Of a stretch of 14,203 nucleotides of DNA, positions 1-8,554 are shown piece by piece. This DNA comes from Peptococcaceae bacterium UBA3937 (GTDB lineage Bacteria; Bacillota; Peptococcia; DRI-13; DTU073). The position numbers and the translations under genes were made by a program. The stretch lies in the NCBI GenBank assembly GCA_002385735.1, contig DGEB01000032.1, forward strand, positions 1-14,203. The letters run 5' to 3'. Position 1 is the stretch's first letter; each line of letters opens with the position of its first letter. The notes under the pieces are model-generated. The model had not been told where the DNA came from, did no database searches, and saw nothing but the letters and a program-made list of their open reading frames with translations.

Positions 1-1175
1 GATACCACACCGGCTCCTACAGTCCGTCCGCCTTCACGAATCGCGAACCGCAAGCCTTCTTCAATGGCAATCGGGGTGATTAGTTCAATCGTCATCTTGA
101 CGTTATCCCCAGGCATACACATTTCCACACCCTCCGGCAGAGTAGCCACGCCGGTCACGTCGGTGGTCCGGAAATAGAACTGCGGTCTGTATCCGTTAAA
201 GAACGGGGTGTGCCGTCCGCCTTCTTCCTTCGTTAAGACATAGACTTCCGCCGTGAACTTGGTATGGGGTTTGATTGAACCCGGTTTCGCCAGGACCTGA
301 CCCCGCTGTACTTCATTCTTGTCAATCCCTCTTAACAGGGTCCCGATGTTATCGCCCGCCTGCGCCTGATCCAGGATCTTCCGGAACATCTCAACCCCCG
401 TTACCACGGTCTTGCGCGGCTCGTCCGCCAAACCGACGATCTCTACTTCGTCCCCTACTTTGACTACGCCTCTCTCCACACGACCGGTCGTTACGGTACC
501 ACGACCCGTGATGGAGAAAACGTCTTCAATGGGCATCAGGAAGGGTTTGTCTACAGGACGCTCCGGCTCCGGAACATAAGTGTCTACCGCATCCATTAAT
601 TCTACAACCTTTTGCGCCCATTCGCTGTCGGGCTCTTCCAAAGCCTTTAAGGCCGAACCCCTGATGATCGGGATGTCGTCCCCGGGGAATTCGTATTCGT
701 TAAGCAGTTCTCTTAATTCCATCTCCACGAGCTCTAATAATTCTTCGTCGTCGACCATGTCTACCTTGTTCAGGAAAACAACAATATAGGGAACCCCGAC
801 CTGGCGCGCCAGCAGGATATGCTCGCGGGTCTGGGGCATCGGACCGTCGGTAGCCGATACAACCAGAATCGCTCCGTCCATTTGCGCCGCACCGGTGATC
901 ATATTCTTGACGTAGTCGGCGTGACCCGGGCAGTCCACGTGGGCATAGTGCCGTTTGTCGGTTTCGTATTCAACGTGGGAGGTCGAAATCGTGATTCCTC
1001 TTGCTTTTTCCTCCGGCGCTTTGTCGATCTGGTCGTAAGCGATGGATTGGGAAAGTCCCTGCTTGGACAAGACCGAAGTGATTGCCGCCGTCAATGTGGT
1101 TTTACCGTGGTCAACGTGACCAATCGTCCCAATATTAACATGGGGTTTCGTTCTTTCAAATTTTGCCTTGGCCAT
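1..1175 (-). CDS. tuf: Elongation factor Tu, 3' end cut by window edge
   Basis: GTPase that carries aminoacyl-tRNA to the ribosomal A site in the cytoplasm. The frame reads from ATG at 1175 ([20 protein letters not shown]) to the left edge, giving about 391 of the usual 395-400 residues. The last visible residues are [10 protein letters not shown], close to the normal C-terminus, so only a few codons and the stop are missing. The P-loop GHVDHGKTT lies near residues 19-27, the switch I segment RGITI follows, then DCPGH near residue 80 and NKVDMVDD near 135. These are all the G motifs of a functional EF-Tu. Domains 2 and 3 are present, with motifs such as TGRGTVVTGRVERG and GGRHTPF. An AAAGGAGG Shine-Dalgarno sequence sits about a dozen bases before the ATG. 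It follows fusA after 79 nt with no clear promoter or terminator between, so it probably ends the str operon transcript. Long plus-strand frames here are antisense shadows. Confidence 0.98.
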   Translation of the reverse strand, partial: MAKAKFERTKPHVNIGTIGHVDHGKTTLTAAITSVLSKQGLSQSIAYDQIDKAPEEKARGITISTSHVEYETDKRHYAHVDCPGHADYVKNMITGAAQMDGAILVVSATDGPMPQTREHILLARQVGVPYIVVFLNKVDMVDDEELLELVEMELRELLNEYEFPGDDIPIIRGSALKALEEPDSEWAQKVVELMDAVDTYVPEPERPVDKPFLMPIEDVFSITGRGTVTTGRVERGVVKVGDEVEIVGLADEPRKTVVTGVEMFRKILDQAQAGDNIGTLLRGIDKNEVQRGQVLAKPGSIKPHTKFTAEVYVLTKEEGGRHTPFFNGYRPQFYFRTTDVTGVATLPEGVEMCMPGDNVKMTIELITPIAIEEGLRFAIREGGRTVGAGVV

Positions 1176-1254
1176 CTGTAATTCTTTCCTCCTTTGAAAC
1201 TCTTTCTTTTCAATCCTTACTTTTTATATCTTGGCTTTGCATCCTTAGCTTTGC

Positions 1255-3333
1255 TTATTTACCCAGCCGTTTGGCGATGATTTCCTCCGCAAGGTTCTTC
1301 GGTAGTTCCTCATAATGCGAGAACTGCATGACGTAAGTCCCCCGCCCTTGCGTTTTGGATCTCAAATCCGTGGCATAACCAAACATCTGGGCTAAAGGAA
1401 CAAAACCTCTGATTACCTGCATGTTATTGCGCGGTTCCATTCCCTCTATTTTTCCACGGCGGGAGTTAATATCGCCGATGACATCACCCATATAATCTTC
1501 CGGAACAACAACCTCCACGCGCATGACCGGCTCCAGCAAAACCGGAGTCGCCTTAGCCGCTCCTTCCTTCAAGGCCATCGAACCGGCGATTTTAAAGGCC
1601 ATTTCTGAAGAGTCCACTTCATGAAAAGAACCGTCATACAGGGTTACTTTTATATCAAGCATGGGATAGCCGGCCAGCACGCCGGATTCCATCGCTTCTC
1701 TAATCCCGGCATCAATAGCGGGAATGTATTCTTTCGGAATAACGCCACCCACGATTTTATTTACAAATTCGTAGCCCTGACCACGTTCTAATGGCTCCAG
1801 TTCAATCATGCAGTGTCCGTATTGCCCGCGACCGCCTGATTGCCGGACAAACTTGCCCTCGGCCTTTACCTTGCCGGTAATGGTTTCCTTGTAAGCAACC
1901 TGCGGCCGTCCCACATTAGCGTTCACTTTGAATTCCCTCAGCAAGCGGTCCACGATAATCTCCAGGTGGAGTTCGCCCATCCCGGAAATAATCGTCTGCC
2001 CTGTTTCACTATCAATATGGGTCCGGAAAGTAGGATCTTCTTCCGCCAGGCGGGAGAGGGCCAGCCCCATTTTATCCTGGTCCGCTTTGGTTTTGGGCTC
2101 AATGGCCACATCAATAACCGGTTCGGGAAATTCCATGGACTCCAGCATAATCAGGTTTTCTTCCTCACACAGGGTATCCCCGGTGGAAATATCCTTTAAA
2201 CCAACCACCGCCGCAATATCCCCGGCATAGACCTGGTCAACTTCTTCACGGTGATTGGCATGCATTTTTAAGAGCCGTCCGACTCTTTCCCGCTTTTGCG
2301 TTACGGAGTTGAAAACATAGGAGCCTGCCTTTAAGGTGCCTGAATAAGTCCTGAAAAAGGCCAGTTTCCCCACATAAGGATCGGCCATAATTTTGAAGAC
2401 TAAGGCCGAAAAAGGTTCATCATCGTTAGGGTGCCTTTCCAACTCATTGCTCGTGGTGGGATGAATTCCACGCACGGCAGGAACATCAAGCGGGGAAGGA
2501 AGATAGCTCACTACCGCATCCAGCAAAAGCTGAATCCCTTTATTCTTGAAGGAAGACCCACACAGCACGGGAATAAGCTGCACGTTATTGGTGGCCTTGC
2601 GCAGGGCGCGATTGATTTCCGCTTCGGTAATCTCTTCTCCTTCCAGATATTTGGCCAGAATCTCCTCATCGGTTTCCGCGATGGCCTCAAGCATTTTTTC
2701 CCGGTATTCCTGGGCCAGTCCTTGCATCTCCTCGGGGATTTCCATGTCTTCGCTTTTTTTCCCCAACTCGTCAAGATAAATATGGGCATTCATTTTAACT
2801 AAATCAATGATTCCTTTAAAGTTTTCCTCAGAGCCAATGGGAAGCTGAATCGGCACGGGATTGGCCCCTAATCTTTCCTTAATCATATTGACGCCCCGGA
2901 AGAAATCGGCTCCGACGCGGTCCATTTTATTGATGTACGCAATCCGCGGTACCCCGTATTTATCGGCTTGGCGCCATACAGTTTCGGATTGGGGCTCCAC
3001 ACCTCCGACCGAACAGAATACTGCTACAGCACCGTCTAAAACGCGCAGGGAACGTTCTACCTCCACAGTGAAATCAACGTGCCCTGGCGTATCGATAATA
3101 TTTATATTGACGCCCTTCCATTGGCAAGTAGTAGCTGCTGACGTAATGGTAATCCCTCTTTCCTGCTCTTGAACCATCCAGTCCATGGTGGCAGCTCCGT
3201 CATGAACCTCACCAAGTTTGTGGACGCGGCCAGTGTAAAAGAGGATTCTTTCCGTTGTCGTCGTCTTTCCGGCATCAATATGCGCCATGATTCCAATATT
3301 TCTAATCTTATCAAGTGGAAATTGCCTTGCCAT
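1255..3333 (-). CDS. fusA: Elongation factor G
   Basis: Ribosomal translocase: a GTPase that moves tRNA and mRNA after peptide bond formation and, with RRF, recycles ribosomes. The protein is 692 aa, the family's usual length. Visible motifs are the P-loop AHIDAGKT at residues 17-24, switch I RGITI at 59-63, DTPGH at 81-85 and NKMD at 135-138. The later domains are intact ([21 protein letters not shown] in domain IV; a normal end at [10 protein letters not shown]). An in-frame ATG exists 27 nt upstream at 3360. I chose 3333 because it has an AAAGGGGGT ribosome site 7 nt before it (3341-3349), the 3360 start has none, and homologues begin [15 protein letters not shown]. It lies 48 nt after rpsG and 79 nt before tuf in the same direction, which is the classical str operon order. 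Nothing is missing or frameshifted. Confidence 0.98.
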   Translation of the reverse strand: MARQFPLDKIRNIGIMAHIDAGKTTTTERILFYTGRVHKLGEVHDGAATMDWMVQEQERGITITSAATTCQWKGVNINIIDTPGHVDFTVEVERSLRVLDGAVAVFCSVGGVEPQSETVWRQADKYGVPRIAYINKMDRVGADFFRGVNMIKERLGANPVPIQLPIGSEENFKGIIDLVKMNAHIYLDELGKKSEDMEIPEEMQGLAQEYREKMLEAIAETDEEILAKYLEGEEITEAEINRALRKATNNVQLIPVLCGSSFKNKGIQLLLDAVVSYLPSPLDVPAVRGIHPTTSNELERHPNDDEPFSALVFKIMADPYVGKLAFFRTYSGTLKAGSYVFNSVTQKRERVGRLLKMHANHREEVDQVYAGDIAAVVGLKDISTGDTLCEEENLIMLESMEFPEPVIDVAIEPKTKADQDKMGLALSRLAEEDPTFRTHIDSETGQTIISGMGELHLEIIVDRLLREFKVNANVGRPQVAYKETITGKVKAEGKFVRQSGGRGQYGHCMIELEPLERGQGYEFVNKIVGGVIPKEYIPAIDAGIREAMESGVLAGYPMLDIKVTLYDGSFHEVDSSEMAFKIAGSMALKEGAAKATPVLLEPVMRVEVVVPEDYMGDVIGDINSRRGKIEGMEPRNNMQVIRGFVPLAQMFGYATDLRSKTQGRGTYVMQFSHYEELPKNLAEEIIAKRLGK

Positions 3334-3381
3334 ATCTGTAACCCCCTTTCTAGGCTGCATGGCCGTTTCCGTATTTGCTGC

Positions 3382-3852
3382 CTACCAGCGATAATGCGCA
3401 AAAGCCTTGTTCGCTTCCGCCATCTTGTGGGTATCTTCTTTTTTCTTTACCGCACCGCCGGTATTGTTATAAGCATCGATAATCTCTGCTGCAATTTTTT
3501 GCTCGAAAGTCCTTTCGCCACGCTTGCGCGCAAAGGTCACCAGCCATCTGATTCCTAAAGCTTCTTTCCGATCGGAACGAACTTCCACCGGCACTTGATA
3601 GTTAGCGCCCCCGACCCGGCGTGCTTTAACCTCGAGCACAGGCATAACGTTTTTTAAGGCTTGTTCCAAAACTTCCATGGGATCCTTCTTGGTTTTTTCT
3701 CCGACGATTTCCATGGCATTATAAAAAGCTTTCTCCGCGACTCCCTTTTTGCCGTCGTACATCACTTTATTGATGATCTTAGTGACCAGCTTGGAGCCGT
3801 AAATCGGATCAGCCAGAACTTCTCTTTTGGGCACATTCACTCTTCTAGGCAT
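3382..3852 (-). CDS. rpsG: 30S ribosomal protein S7
   Basis: Primary binding protein for the 3' major domain of 16S rRNA. It nucleates head assembly and lines the E-site mRNA exit. The 156-aa length is standard for the bacterial protein. The N-terminus [20 protein letters not shown], the central [17 protein letters not shown] segment and the C-terminal [26 protein letters not shown] are diagnostic. A purine-rich AAGGGGGG site lies just before the ATG at 3852. It follows rpsL after 72 nt and precedes fusA by 48 nt. In the best-studied bacteria S7 represses its own operon by binding the rpsL-rpsG spacer. I could not recognise that RNA fold here. Confidence 0.98.
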   Translation of the reverse strand: MPRRVNVPKREVLADPIYGSKLVTKIINKVMYDGKKGVAEKAFYNAMEIVGEKTKKDPMEVLEQALKNVMPVLEVKARRVGGANYQVPVEVRSDRKEALGIRWLVTFARKRGERTFEQKIAAEIIDAYNNTGGAVKKKEDTHKMAEANKAFAHYRW

Positions 3853-3924
3853 CTTCTTCCCCCCTTCTTTTCAACATCTGTTAGCAAAATGCTCTATAAT
3901 GATCAAAGCTGCTCATAACTACTA

Positions 3925-4311
3925 TTATTTCGCAGCGGCAGTTTTGGGCTTTTTCGCTCCATACTTGGAACGCCCTTGATTTCTCTTTTGGACACCGGCG
4001 GTATCCAAAGCACCTCTGACGATATGGTATCTGACACCAGGGATGTCTTTCACCCTGCCTCCACGAACTAAGACCACGGAGTGCTCTTGCAGGTTATGAC
4101 CGATCCCGGGGATATAAGCAGTAACCTCAATCCCGTGAGTCAATCTGACCCTGGCAACCTTCCGCAAAGCAGAGTTCGGTTTTTTGGGTGTAGTCGTATA
4201 CACTCTCGTGCAAACGCCCCGTTTTTGCGGACATCCTTTTAACGCCGGAGCTGTTGACTTTTTCTCAACTTTTTTCCTACCCTTTTTCACTAACTGGCTA
4301 ATGGTTGGCAT
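3925..4311 (-). CDS. rpsL: 30S ribosomal protein S12
   Basis: S12 sits at the decoding centre and controls accuracy. The protein is 128 aa from ATG at 4311. The frame is open three codons further upstream (4320), but 4311 is preceded by a strong AAGGAGGT site and matches the family start [15 protein letters not shown]43 and K44 in [11 protein letters not shown] and K88 in [13 protein letters not shown] have their wild-type identity. Changes at K43 or K88 cause streptomycin resistance, so a streptomycin-sensitive S12 is expected. D89, the residue that RimO methylthiolates in some bacteria, is present. Cysteines occur at residues 27 and 34 (CPQKRGVC), as in many Firmicutes. The Lys/Ala-rich end (KKPKTAAAK) is normal. 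It lies 75 nt after the L7Ae-like gene and 72 nt before rpsG. Confidence 0.98.
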   Translation of the reverse strand: MPTISQLVKKGRKKVEKKSTAPALKGCPQKRGVCTRVYTTTPKKPNSALRKVARVRLTHGIEVTAYIPGIGHNLQEHSVVLVRGGRVKDIPGVRYHIVRGALDTAGVQKRNQGRSKYGAKKPKTAAAK

Positions 4312-4386
4312 GAAACCCACCTCCTTCCCAAGCTGTCATCAAATCACACCATGATTACTAATCTCTTTTCCTTTCGGAAAACCTGG

Positions 4387-4647
4387 TTAAGAATTATGAT
4401 GATGGGGGTTTAAAATGGCTGCTACGGAGGCATCCACCTGAATCCCGCAAGCTTTCCCCAAATCCGTCATCGAAGCAACTTCAACAATGGCTACCCCCCG
4501 GTTTTGGCACATTTCCAAAATCGACACACGAAGGTTTTCAGGGGCATTGTCAGCTAGAAACACCAGTTGCGCCCGGCCCCTTTCGATGGCCTTCAGCGCT
4601 TGTTTATAGCCAACCACCTTTTCTTCGGCATCTTTTAGTCTGTGCAT
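4387..4647 (-). CDS. L7Ae-family ribosomal/kink-turn RNA-binding protein (YbxF-like)
   Basis: A small L7Ae/L30e-fold protein of 86 aa. Family members in Bacillus (YbxF, YlxQ) bind kink-turn RNA motifs, and YbxF associates with ribosomes. Features seen are the alternating alpha/beta pattern, GYKQALKAIERGRAQLVFLADNA at residues 13-35, the NRGVAIVEVASMTDLGKACG segment that forms the RNA-binding loop region, and a short His-rich end (NPHHHNS). An AAGGAGG site lies about 10 nt before the ATG at 4647. Its position between rpoC and rpsL is a well-known Firmicute arrangement and supports the assignment. It is the first gene after the internal promoter at 4695-4724, so it is probably co-transcribed with rpsL-rpsG-fusA-tuf. 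Its exact RNA target in this organism cannot be told from the sequence. Confidence 0.93.
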   Translation of the reverse strand: MHRLKDAEEKVVGYKQALKAIERGRAQLVFLADNAPENLRVSILEMCQNRGVAIVEVASMTDLGKACGIQVDASVAAILNPHHHNS

Positions 4648-4694
4648 TAGGATTTAACCTCCTTCACACACTTTGAAAATATGCACACTCATGC

Positions 4695-4724
4695 ATTTTA
4701 TCATTGTCGGCCCTTCACTGTCAA
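4695..4724 (-). promoter_or_regulatory. Strong sigma-A-type promoter for the L7Ae-rpsL-rpsG-fusA-tuf unit
   Basis: On the minus strand TTGACA (4724-4719) is followed after 18 nt by TAAAAT (4700-4695), with a TG extended -10 dinucleotide one base before it. Transcription would start near 4688, giving a leader of about 40 nt before the L7Ae-like gene. The match is 6/6 at -35 and 5/6 at -10. It would let the str genes be made at a higher level than rpoBC read-through alone. A short inverted repeat (ATGCA-N6-TGCAT, 4681-4696) overlaps the -10 edge and the likely start site and could be an operator, but at 5 bp per arm it may be chance. Confidence 0.8.
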
Positions 4725-4768
4725 GATTATTCTTTCCCTTGTCATAGTCTTCACAAAGCTGTTTTCCA

Positions 4769-4814
4769 GGCAGGCCTTGACAGAACTTTTTTCCAGCCTT
4801 GTCAAGGCCTTGCC
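4769..4814 (-). other. Long hairpin after rpoC, no U-tract
   Basis: Two perfect 10-base arms (AGGCCTTGAC at 4772-4781 and GTCAAGGCCT at 4801-4810) enclose a 19-nt loop. Three more G-C pairs (4769-4771 with 4812-4814) extend the stem past one bulged base, giving about 13 pairs. It begins 5 nt beyond the rpoC stop codon in transcript direction. No run of U follows on either strand, so it is not a standard intrinsic terminator. Possible roles are 3'-end protection of the rpoBC message, an RNase III processing site, or a pause/Rho-linked element ahead of the internal promoter. A smaller hairpin (CTGAC-N5-GTCAG, 4815-4829) overlaps the rpoC stop codon next to it. Confidence 0.6.
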
Positions 4815-4818
4815 CTGA

Positions 4819-7800
4819 CTAAAGGTCAGTGGCCTGAAAATCGCCGTCTTGCTTTCCCTCTTGTTCGGTTTCCGCAAGCACCACCGGTTCGCCCGGTCCT
4901 TCTCCTTTGCCTTCGGCCCCGGCTTCCGTTTCCTCTTTGGCTCCGGCATTAACACCGCTGTTTGCTTCCAGGTCTCCTGCCGGAACTTCCCCTTTATGCT
5001 CTGCCTCATTTTCCCCGCCGGCTTCCTGGACATCGCCGACCTCGGCTTCGTTCGGGGTTTCCGGAGGAATCACGTCAATTTTAATATTGCGATACCTGGA
5101 CATTCCTGTGCCAGCCGGTATTAATTTACCGATAATGACATTTTCCTTTAAGCCCAGCAAGGGATCCACTTTCCCTTTAATGGCGGCTTCCGTCAAAACC
5201 CGGGTGGTTTCCTGGAAGGAAGCAGCCGATAAGAAGGAATCGGTGGCCAGCGAAGCTTTCGTAATCCCCAGCAGGACCGGCTTCGCCGTCGCCGGCTGGC
5301 CGCCTTTGGCAAAGACCCTGGCGTTTTCCTCCTCAAATTCAAAGACGTCAATCAGCCCGCCCGGTAAGAGCTGGGTGTCGCCCGAATCTTCCACCTTGAC
5401 CTTGCGCATGATTTGCCGGATCATTACTTCAATATGCTTATCATTAATATCCACACCCTGCAAGCGGTACACCCGCTGCACTTCCCGGAGCAGGTACGCC
5501 TGAACGCCTTTGATTCCTTTAATCTTAAGCAGTTCATGGGGATTAATGGAACCTTCGGTTAACTCATCCCCCGCTTCGACCTCCTGCCCGTCCTTCACTT
5601 TAACACGGGAGCCAAAGGGAATCTGATAAATGTATTTTTCATCATCCGCCCGGATCACTTCGACTTCTTTACGGCCCTTCTGGTCCTTAATCCTCACGAC
5701 TCCGTCCACTTCCGCAATAATCGCCTGCCCTCTCGGTTTCCGGGCTTCGAATAATTCCTCGACCCGGGGCAGACCCTGGGTGATATCCTCACCCGCTACC
5801 CCACCGGTATGGAAGGTTCTCATGGTCAACTGGGTACCGGGCTCGCCAATGGATTGGGCCGCGATAATCCCAACCGCTTCGCCGATTTCCACCATTCTCC
5901 CGGTGGCCAGGTTGCGGCCATAGCATTTCCGGCAGACCCCGTAGCGGGATTTGCAACTTAAGACGGAACGGATATAAAGCCTGGTGATCCCCGCCGCGAT
6001 GAGCTCCTCGGCGATCTTCTCCGTAATTTCGGTTTGGGCGGGCACGATGACTTCACCCGTCTCCGGATGAAGAACATCCTCCATGGTATAGCGGCCAATG
6101 ATTCTTTCGGCAAAAGTCTCGATTACTTCTGTGCCATCCTTGATTTCCGTCACATAAATTCCTGCATTGGTCCCGCAGTCGTCCTCACGGACAATCACAT
6201 CCTGCGCCACGTCCACCAGACGGCGGGTGAGATAGCCGGAGTCGGCTGTTCTTAAAGCCGTATCCGCCAGTCCTTTACGGGCCCCGTGAGTAGAAATAAA
6301 GTATTCCAGGACGGCCAGCCCTTCGCGGAAATTGGATTTAATCGGTAACTCAATGGTCCGTCCGGAGGGATCGGCCATTAAACCACGTATCCCGGCCAGC
6401 TGCCGGATCTGTTGGATATTACCGCGGGCGCCTGAATTGGCCATCATGTACACCGGATTGAAATGATCCAGGGTCTCTAACAACGCTTCTGTGACCTCAT
6501 CGGTCGCTTTATTCCAAACACCAATAACTAATTGGTATCTTTCCTCTTCGGTGATTAAACCACGTCTGAACTGGTTTTCAATGGTCTCAACCTGTCCTTC
6601 CGCCTCATCCAGGATCTCCTTTTTCCTTTCCGGGATGACGATATCTGTAACCCCGATGGTAATCCCCGCTTGAGTAGAGAAGGAAAAGCCGAGCCGCTTG
6701 ATTTCGTCCAACATCCTCGCGGTCGCTTCGTTGCCTAAGGTGTAAAAACACTTAGCCACGATTTGCCCCAGTTGTTTTTTCCCGATTACTTCGTTATAAA
6801 AGCCCAATTCATCGGGAATGGCCTGATTAAAGATGATCCGTCCGGTGGTTGTTTCGATAGTTGTGCCGTCTTTTCTGAGCTTCACCGGTTCATGGAGGGT
6901 TACCGCGCCGCTGTTGTAGGCAAAGATCGCTTCGCTGTCCGAGCAGAAGACCCGCATTTTTTCTCGCTCGAGGGGTTTAGTCATGGTCAGGTAATAGGAA
7001 CCTAAAACCATGTCCTGGGTCGGTGTAACTACCGGCCGCCCGTCTTTCGGATTCAGAATATTGTTCGTGGAAAGCATTAATAAACGGGCTTCGGCCTGGG
7101 CTTCAGCCGACAGGGGTACGTGAACCGCCATCTGGTCACCGTCAAAGTCCGCGTTGTAAGCGGTACAAACCAGAGGGTGAATCTGCAAAGCGCGTCCTTC
7201 TACCAAAACCGGCTCAAAAGACTGGATGCCCAAACGGTGCAAAGTAGGAGCACGGTTTAAGAGAACCGGATGTTCCTTAATCACTTCTTCCAGGACGTCC
7301 CAAACCTCATTGCGCATCCTTTCCACCATGCGTTTGGCGCTTTTGATGTTATGGGCGAAGCTGCCCTCCACCAGCTTTTTCATGACAAAAGGTTTGAACA
7401 ACTCCAGGGCCATTTCCCGGGGCAAGCCGCACTGATGCAGTTTCAGCGACGGCCCCACCACAATTACGGAACGGCCGGAGTAGTCGACACGTTTCCCAAG
7501 CAAGTTCTGACGGAAGCGCCCTTGCTTCCCTTTCAACATATCACTTAAGGATTTGAGCGGACGATTGCCGGGTCCGGTCACCGGTCTTCCCCGGCGGCCG
7601 TTATCAATTAAGGCATCCACCGCTTCCTGCAGCATTCTCTTTTCATTGCGGACAATGATATCCGGCGCGCCCAAATCCAACAGCCTTTTTAAACGGTTGT
7701 TACGGTTAATAACCCGGCGATAAAGGTCATTCAGGTCCGAAGTGGCAAAACGACCACCGTCCAGTTGCACCATCGGGCGCAGTTCCGGCGGAATTACCGG

Positions 7801-8493
7801 GATGACGTCCATAATCATCCATTCCGGACGATTGCCGGATATTTTGAAGGCTTCCACCACTTCCAGCCGCCGGATCGCCCTGACCTTCCGCTGTCCGGTT
7901 GCTTCACGCAATTCCGTCCTCAACTCGGCTTCCAGGGCATCCATGTCCAATTCCTGCAGCAGAATCTTAATGGCTTCAGCACCCATTCCTGCCTGGAACC
8001 TGTTCCCATACTTCTCCTTTTTCTCCCGGTATTCCAGTTCCGTCAGCAGTTGCTTCTTCATCAACGGGGTATCGCCGGGATCGGTCACAATATAGGATAC
8101 AAAATACAAAACCTTCTCCAAAGAACGGGGAGAGATGTCCAGAATCAAACCCATCCGACTGGGGATTCCTTTAAAGTACCAAATATGTGAACAGGGCGCG
8201 GCCAGCTCGATATGCCCGAGCCTTTCCCGACGCACCTTTGATTTTGTAACCTCCACACCGCAACGGTCACAGACAATGCCCTTATACCTGACCCGTTTGT
8301 ATTTACCGCAATGACATTCCCAGTCCCGGGTCGGTCCGAAAATCTTTTCACAAAACAAGCCTTCCCGTTCCGGTTTTAAGGTGCGGTAATTGATGGTTTC
8401 CGGTTTTTTCACCTCACCGCTTGACCAAGCACGAATCTGCTCAGGAGAAGCCAAACCGATTCTCATTCTGTCAAAATTATTTACATCCAACAA
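4819..8493 (-). CDS. rpoC: DNA-directed RNA polymerase subunit beta'
   Basis: Catalytic subunit of RNA polymerase, 1224 aa. The start is TTG at 8493, directly followed by a second TTG (Leu). The protein then reads [20 protein letters not shown], the usual Firmicute N-terminus, and an AGGGAG-type site lies upstream. The N-terminal zinc site is C60, C62, C75, C78. The active-site NADFDGD is at 447-453, with D449, D451 and D453 holding Mg2+. The bridge helix is around 734-762 ([23 protein letters not shown]). The second zinc site is C773, C847, C854, C857, and the trigger loop begins near 880 ([19 protein letters not shown]). The large trigger-loop insertion of proteobacteria is absent. The fold ends near residue 1141 (RYRNIKIDV). 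About 83 further residues form a Glu/Gly/Ala-rich acidic tail (23 acidic, 4 Lys), longer than in Bacillus. It is 61 nt after rpoB and co-transcribed with it. Confidence 0.98.
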   Translation of the reverse strand: MLDVNNFDRMRIGLASPEQIRAWSSGEVKKPETINYRTLKPEREGLFCEKIFGPTRDWECHCGKYKRVRYKGIVCDRCGVEVTKSKVRRERLGHIELAAPCSHIWYFKGIPSRMGLILDISPRSLEKVLYFVSYIVTDPGDTPLMKKQLLTELEYREKKEKYGNRFQAGMGAEAIKILLQELDMDALEAELRTELREATGQRKVRAIRRLEVVEAFKISGNRPEWMIMDVIPVIPPELRPMVQLDGGRFATSDLNDLYRRVINRNNRLKRLLDLGAPDIIVRNEKRMLQEAVDALIDNGRRGRPVTGPGNRPLKSLSDMLKGKQGRFRQNLLGKRVDYSGRSVIVVGPSLKLHQCGLPREMALELFKPFVMKKLVEGSFAHNIKSAKRMVERMRNEVWDVLEEVIKEHPVLLNRAPTLHRLGIQSFEPVLVEGRALQIHPLVCTAYNADFDGDQMAVHVPLSAEAQAEARLLMLSTNNILNPKDGRPVVTPTQDMVLGSYYLTMTKPLEREKMRVFCSDSEAIFAYNSGAVTLHEPVKLRKDGTTIETTTGRIIFNQAIPDELGFYNEVIGKKQLGQIVAKCFYTLGNEATARMLDEIKRLGFSFSTQAGITIGVTDIVIPERKKEILDEAEGQVETIENQFRRGLITEEERYQLVIGVWNKATDEVTEALLETLDHFNPVYMMANSGARGNIQQIRQLAGIRGLMADPSGRTIELPIKSNFREGLAVLEYFISTHGARKGLADTALRTADSGYLTRRLVDVAQDVIVREDDCGTNAGIYVTEIKDGTEVIETFAERIIGRYTMEDVLHPETGEVIVPAQTEITEKIAEELIAAGITRLYIRSVLSCKSRYGVCRKCYGRNLATGRMVEIGEAVGIIAAQSIGEPGTQLTMRTFHTGGVAGEDITQGLPRVEELFEARKPRGQAIIAEVDGVVRIKDQKGRKEVEVIRADDEKYIYQIPFGSRVKVKDGQEVEAGDELTEGSINPHELLKIKGIKGVQAYLLREVQRVYRLQGVDINDKHIEVMIRQIMRKVKVEDSGDTQLLPGGLIDVFEFEEENARVFAKGGQPATAKPVLLGITKASLATDSFLSAASFQETTRVLTEAAIKGKVDPLLGLKENVIIGKLIPAGTGMSRYRNIKIDVIPPETPNEAEVGDVQEAGGENEAEHKGEVPAGDLEANSGVNAGAKEETEAGAEGKGEGPGEPVVLAETEQEGKQDGDFQATDL

Positions 8494-8554
8494 GGGTCTC
8501 TCTCCCTTCTCCGTATAATTTCGTCACCATGGCAATTGTTTGATTTAATCGGAT

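Noticed and set aside
819..1181. 120-aa plus-strand frame opposite tuf
   Set aside because: Antisense shadow of EF-Tu: the minus strand encodes a fully conserved protein, and the plus frame has no ribosome site or recognisable product.
3333..3360. Upstream ATG of fusA as the true start
   Set aside because: It has no ribosome site and adds nine residues not found in the family, while the ATG at 3333 has a strong site and the family N-terminus.
4907..5503. 198-aa plus-strand frame opposite the end of rpoC
   Set aside because: A product of the biased composition of the rpoC tail and coding strand; Ser/Pro-rich with no family features.
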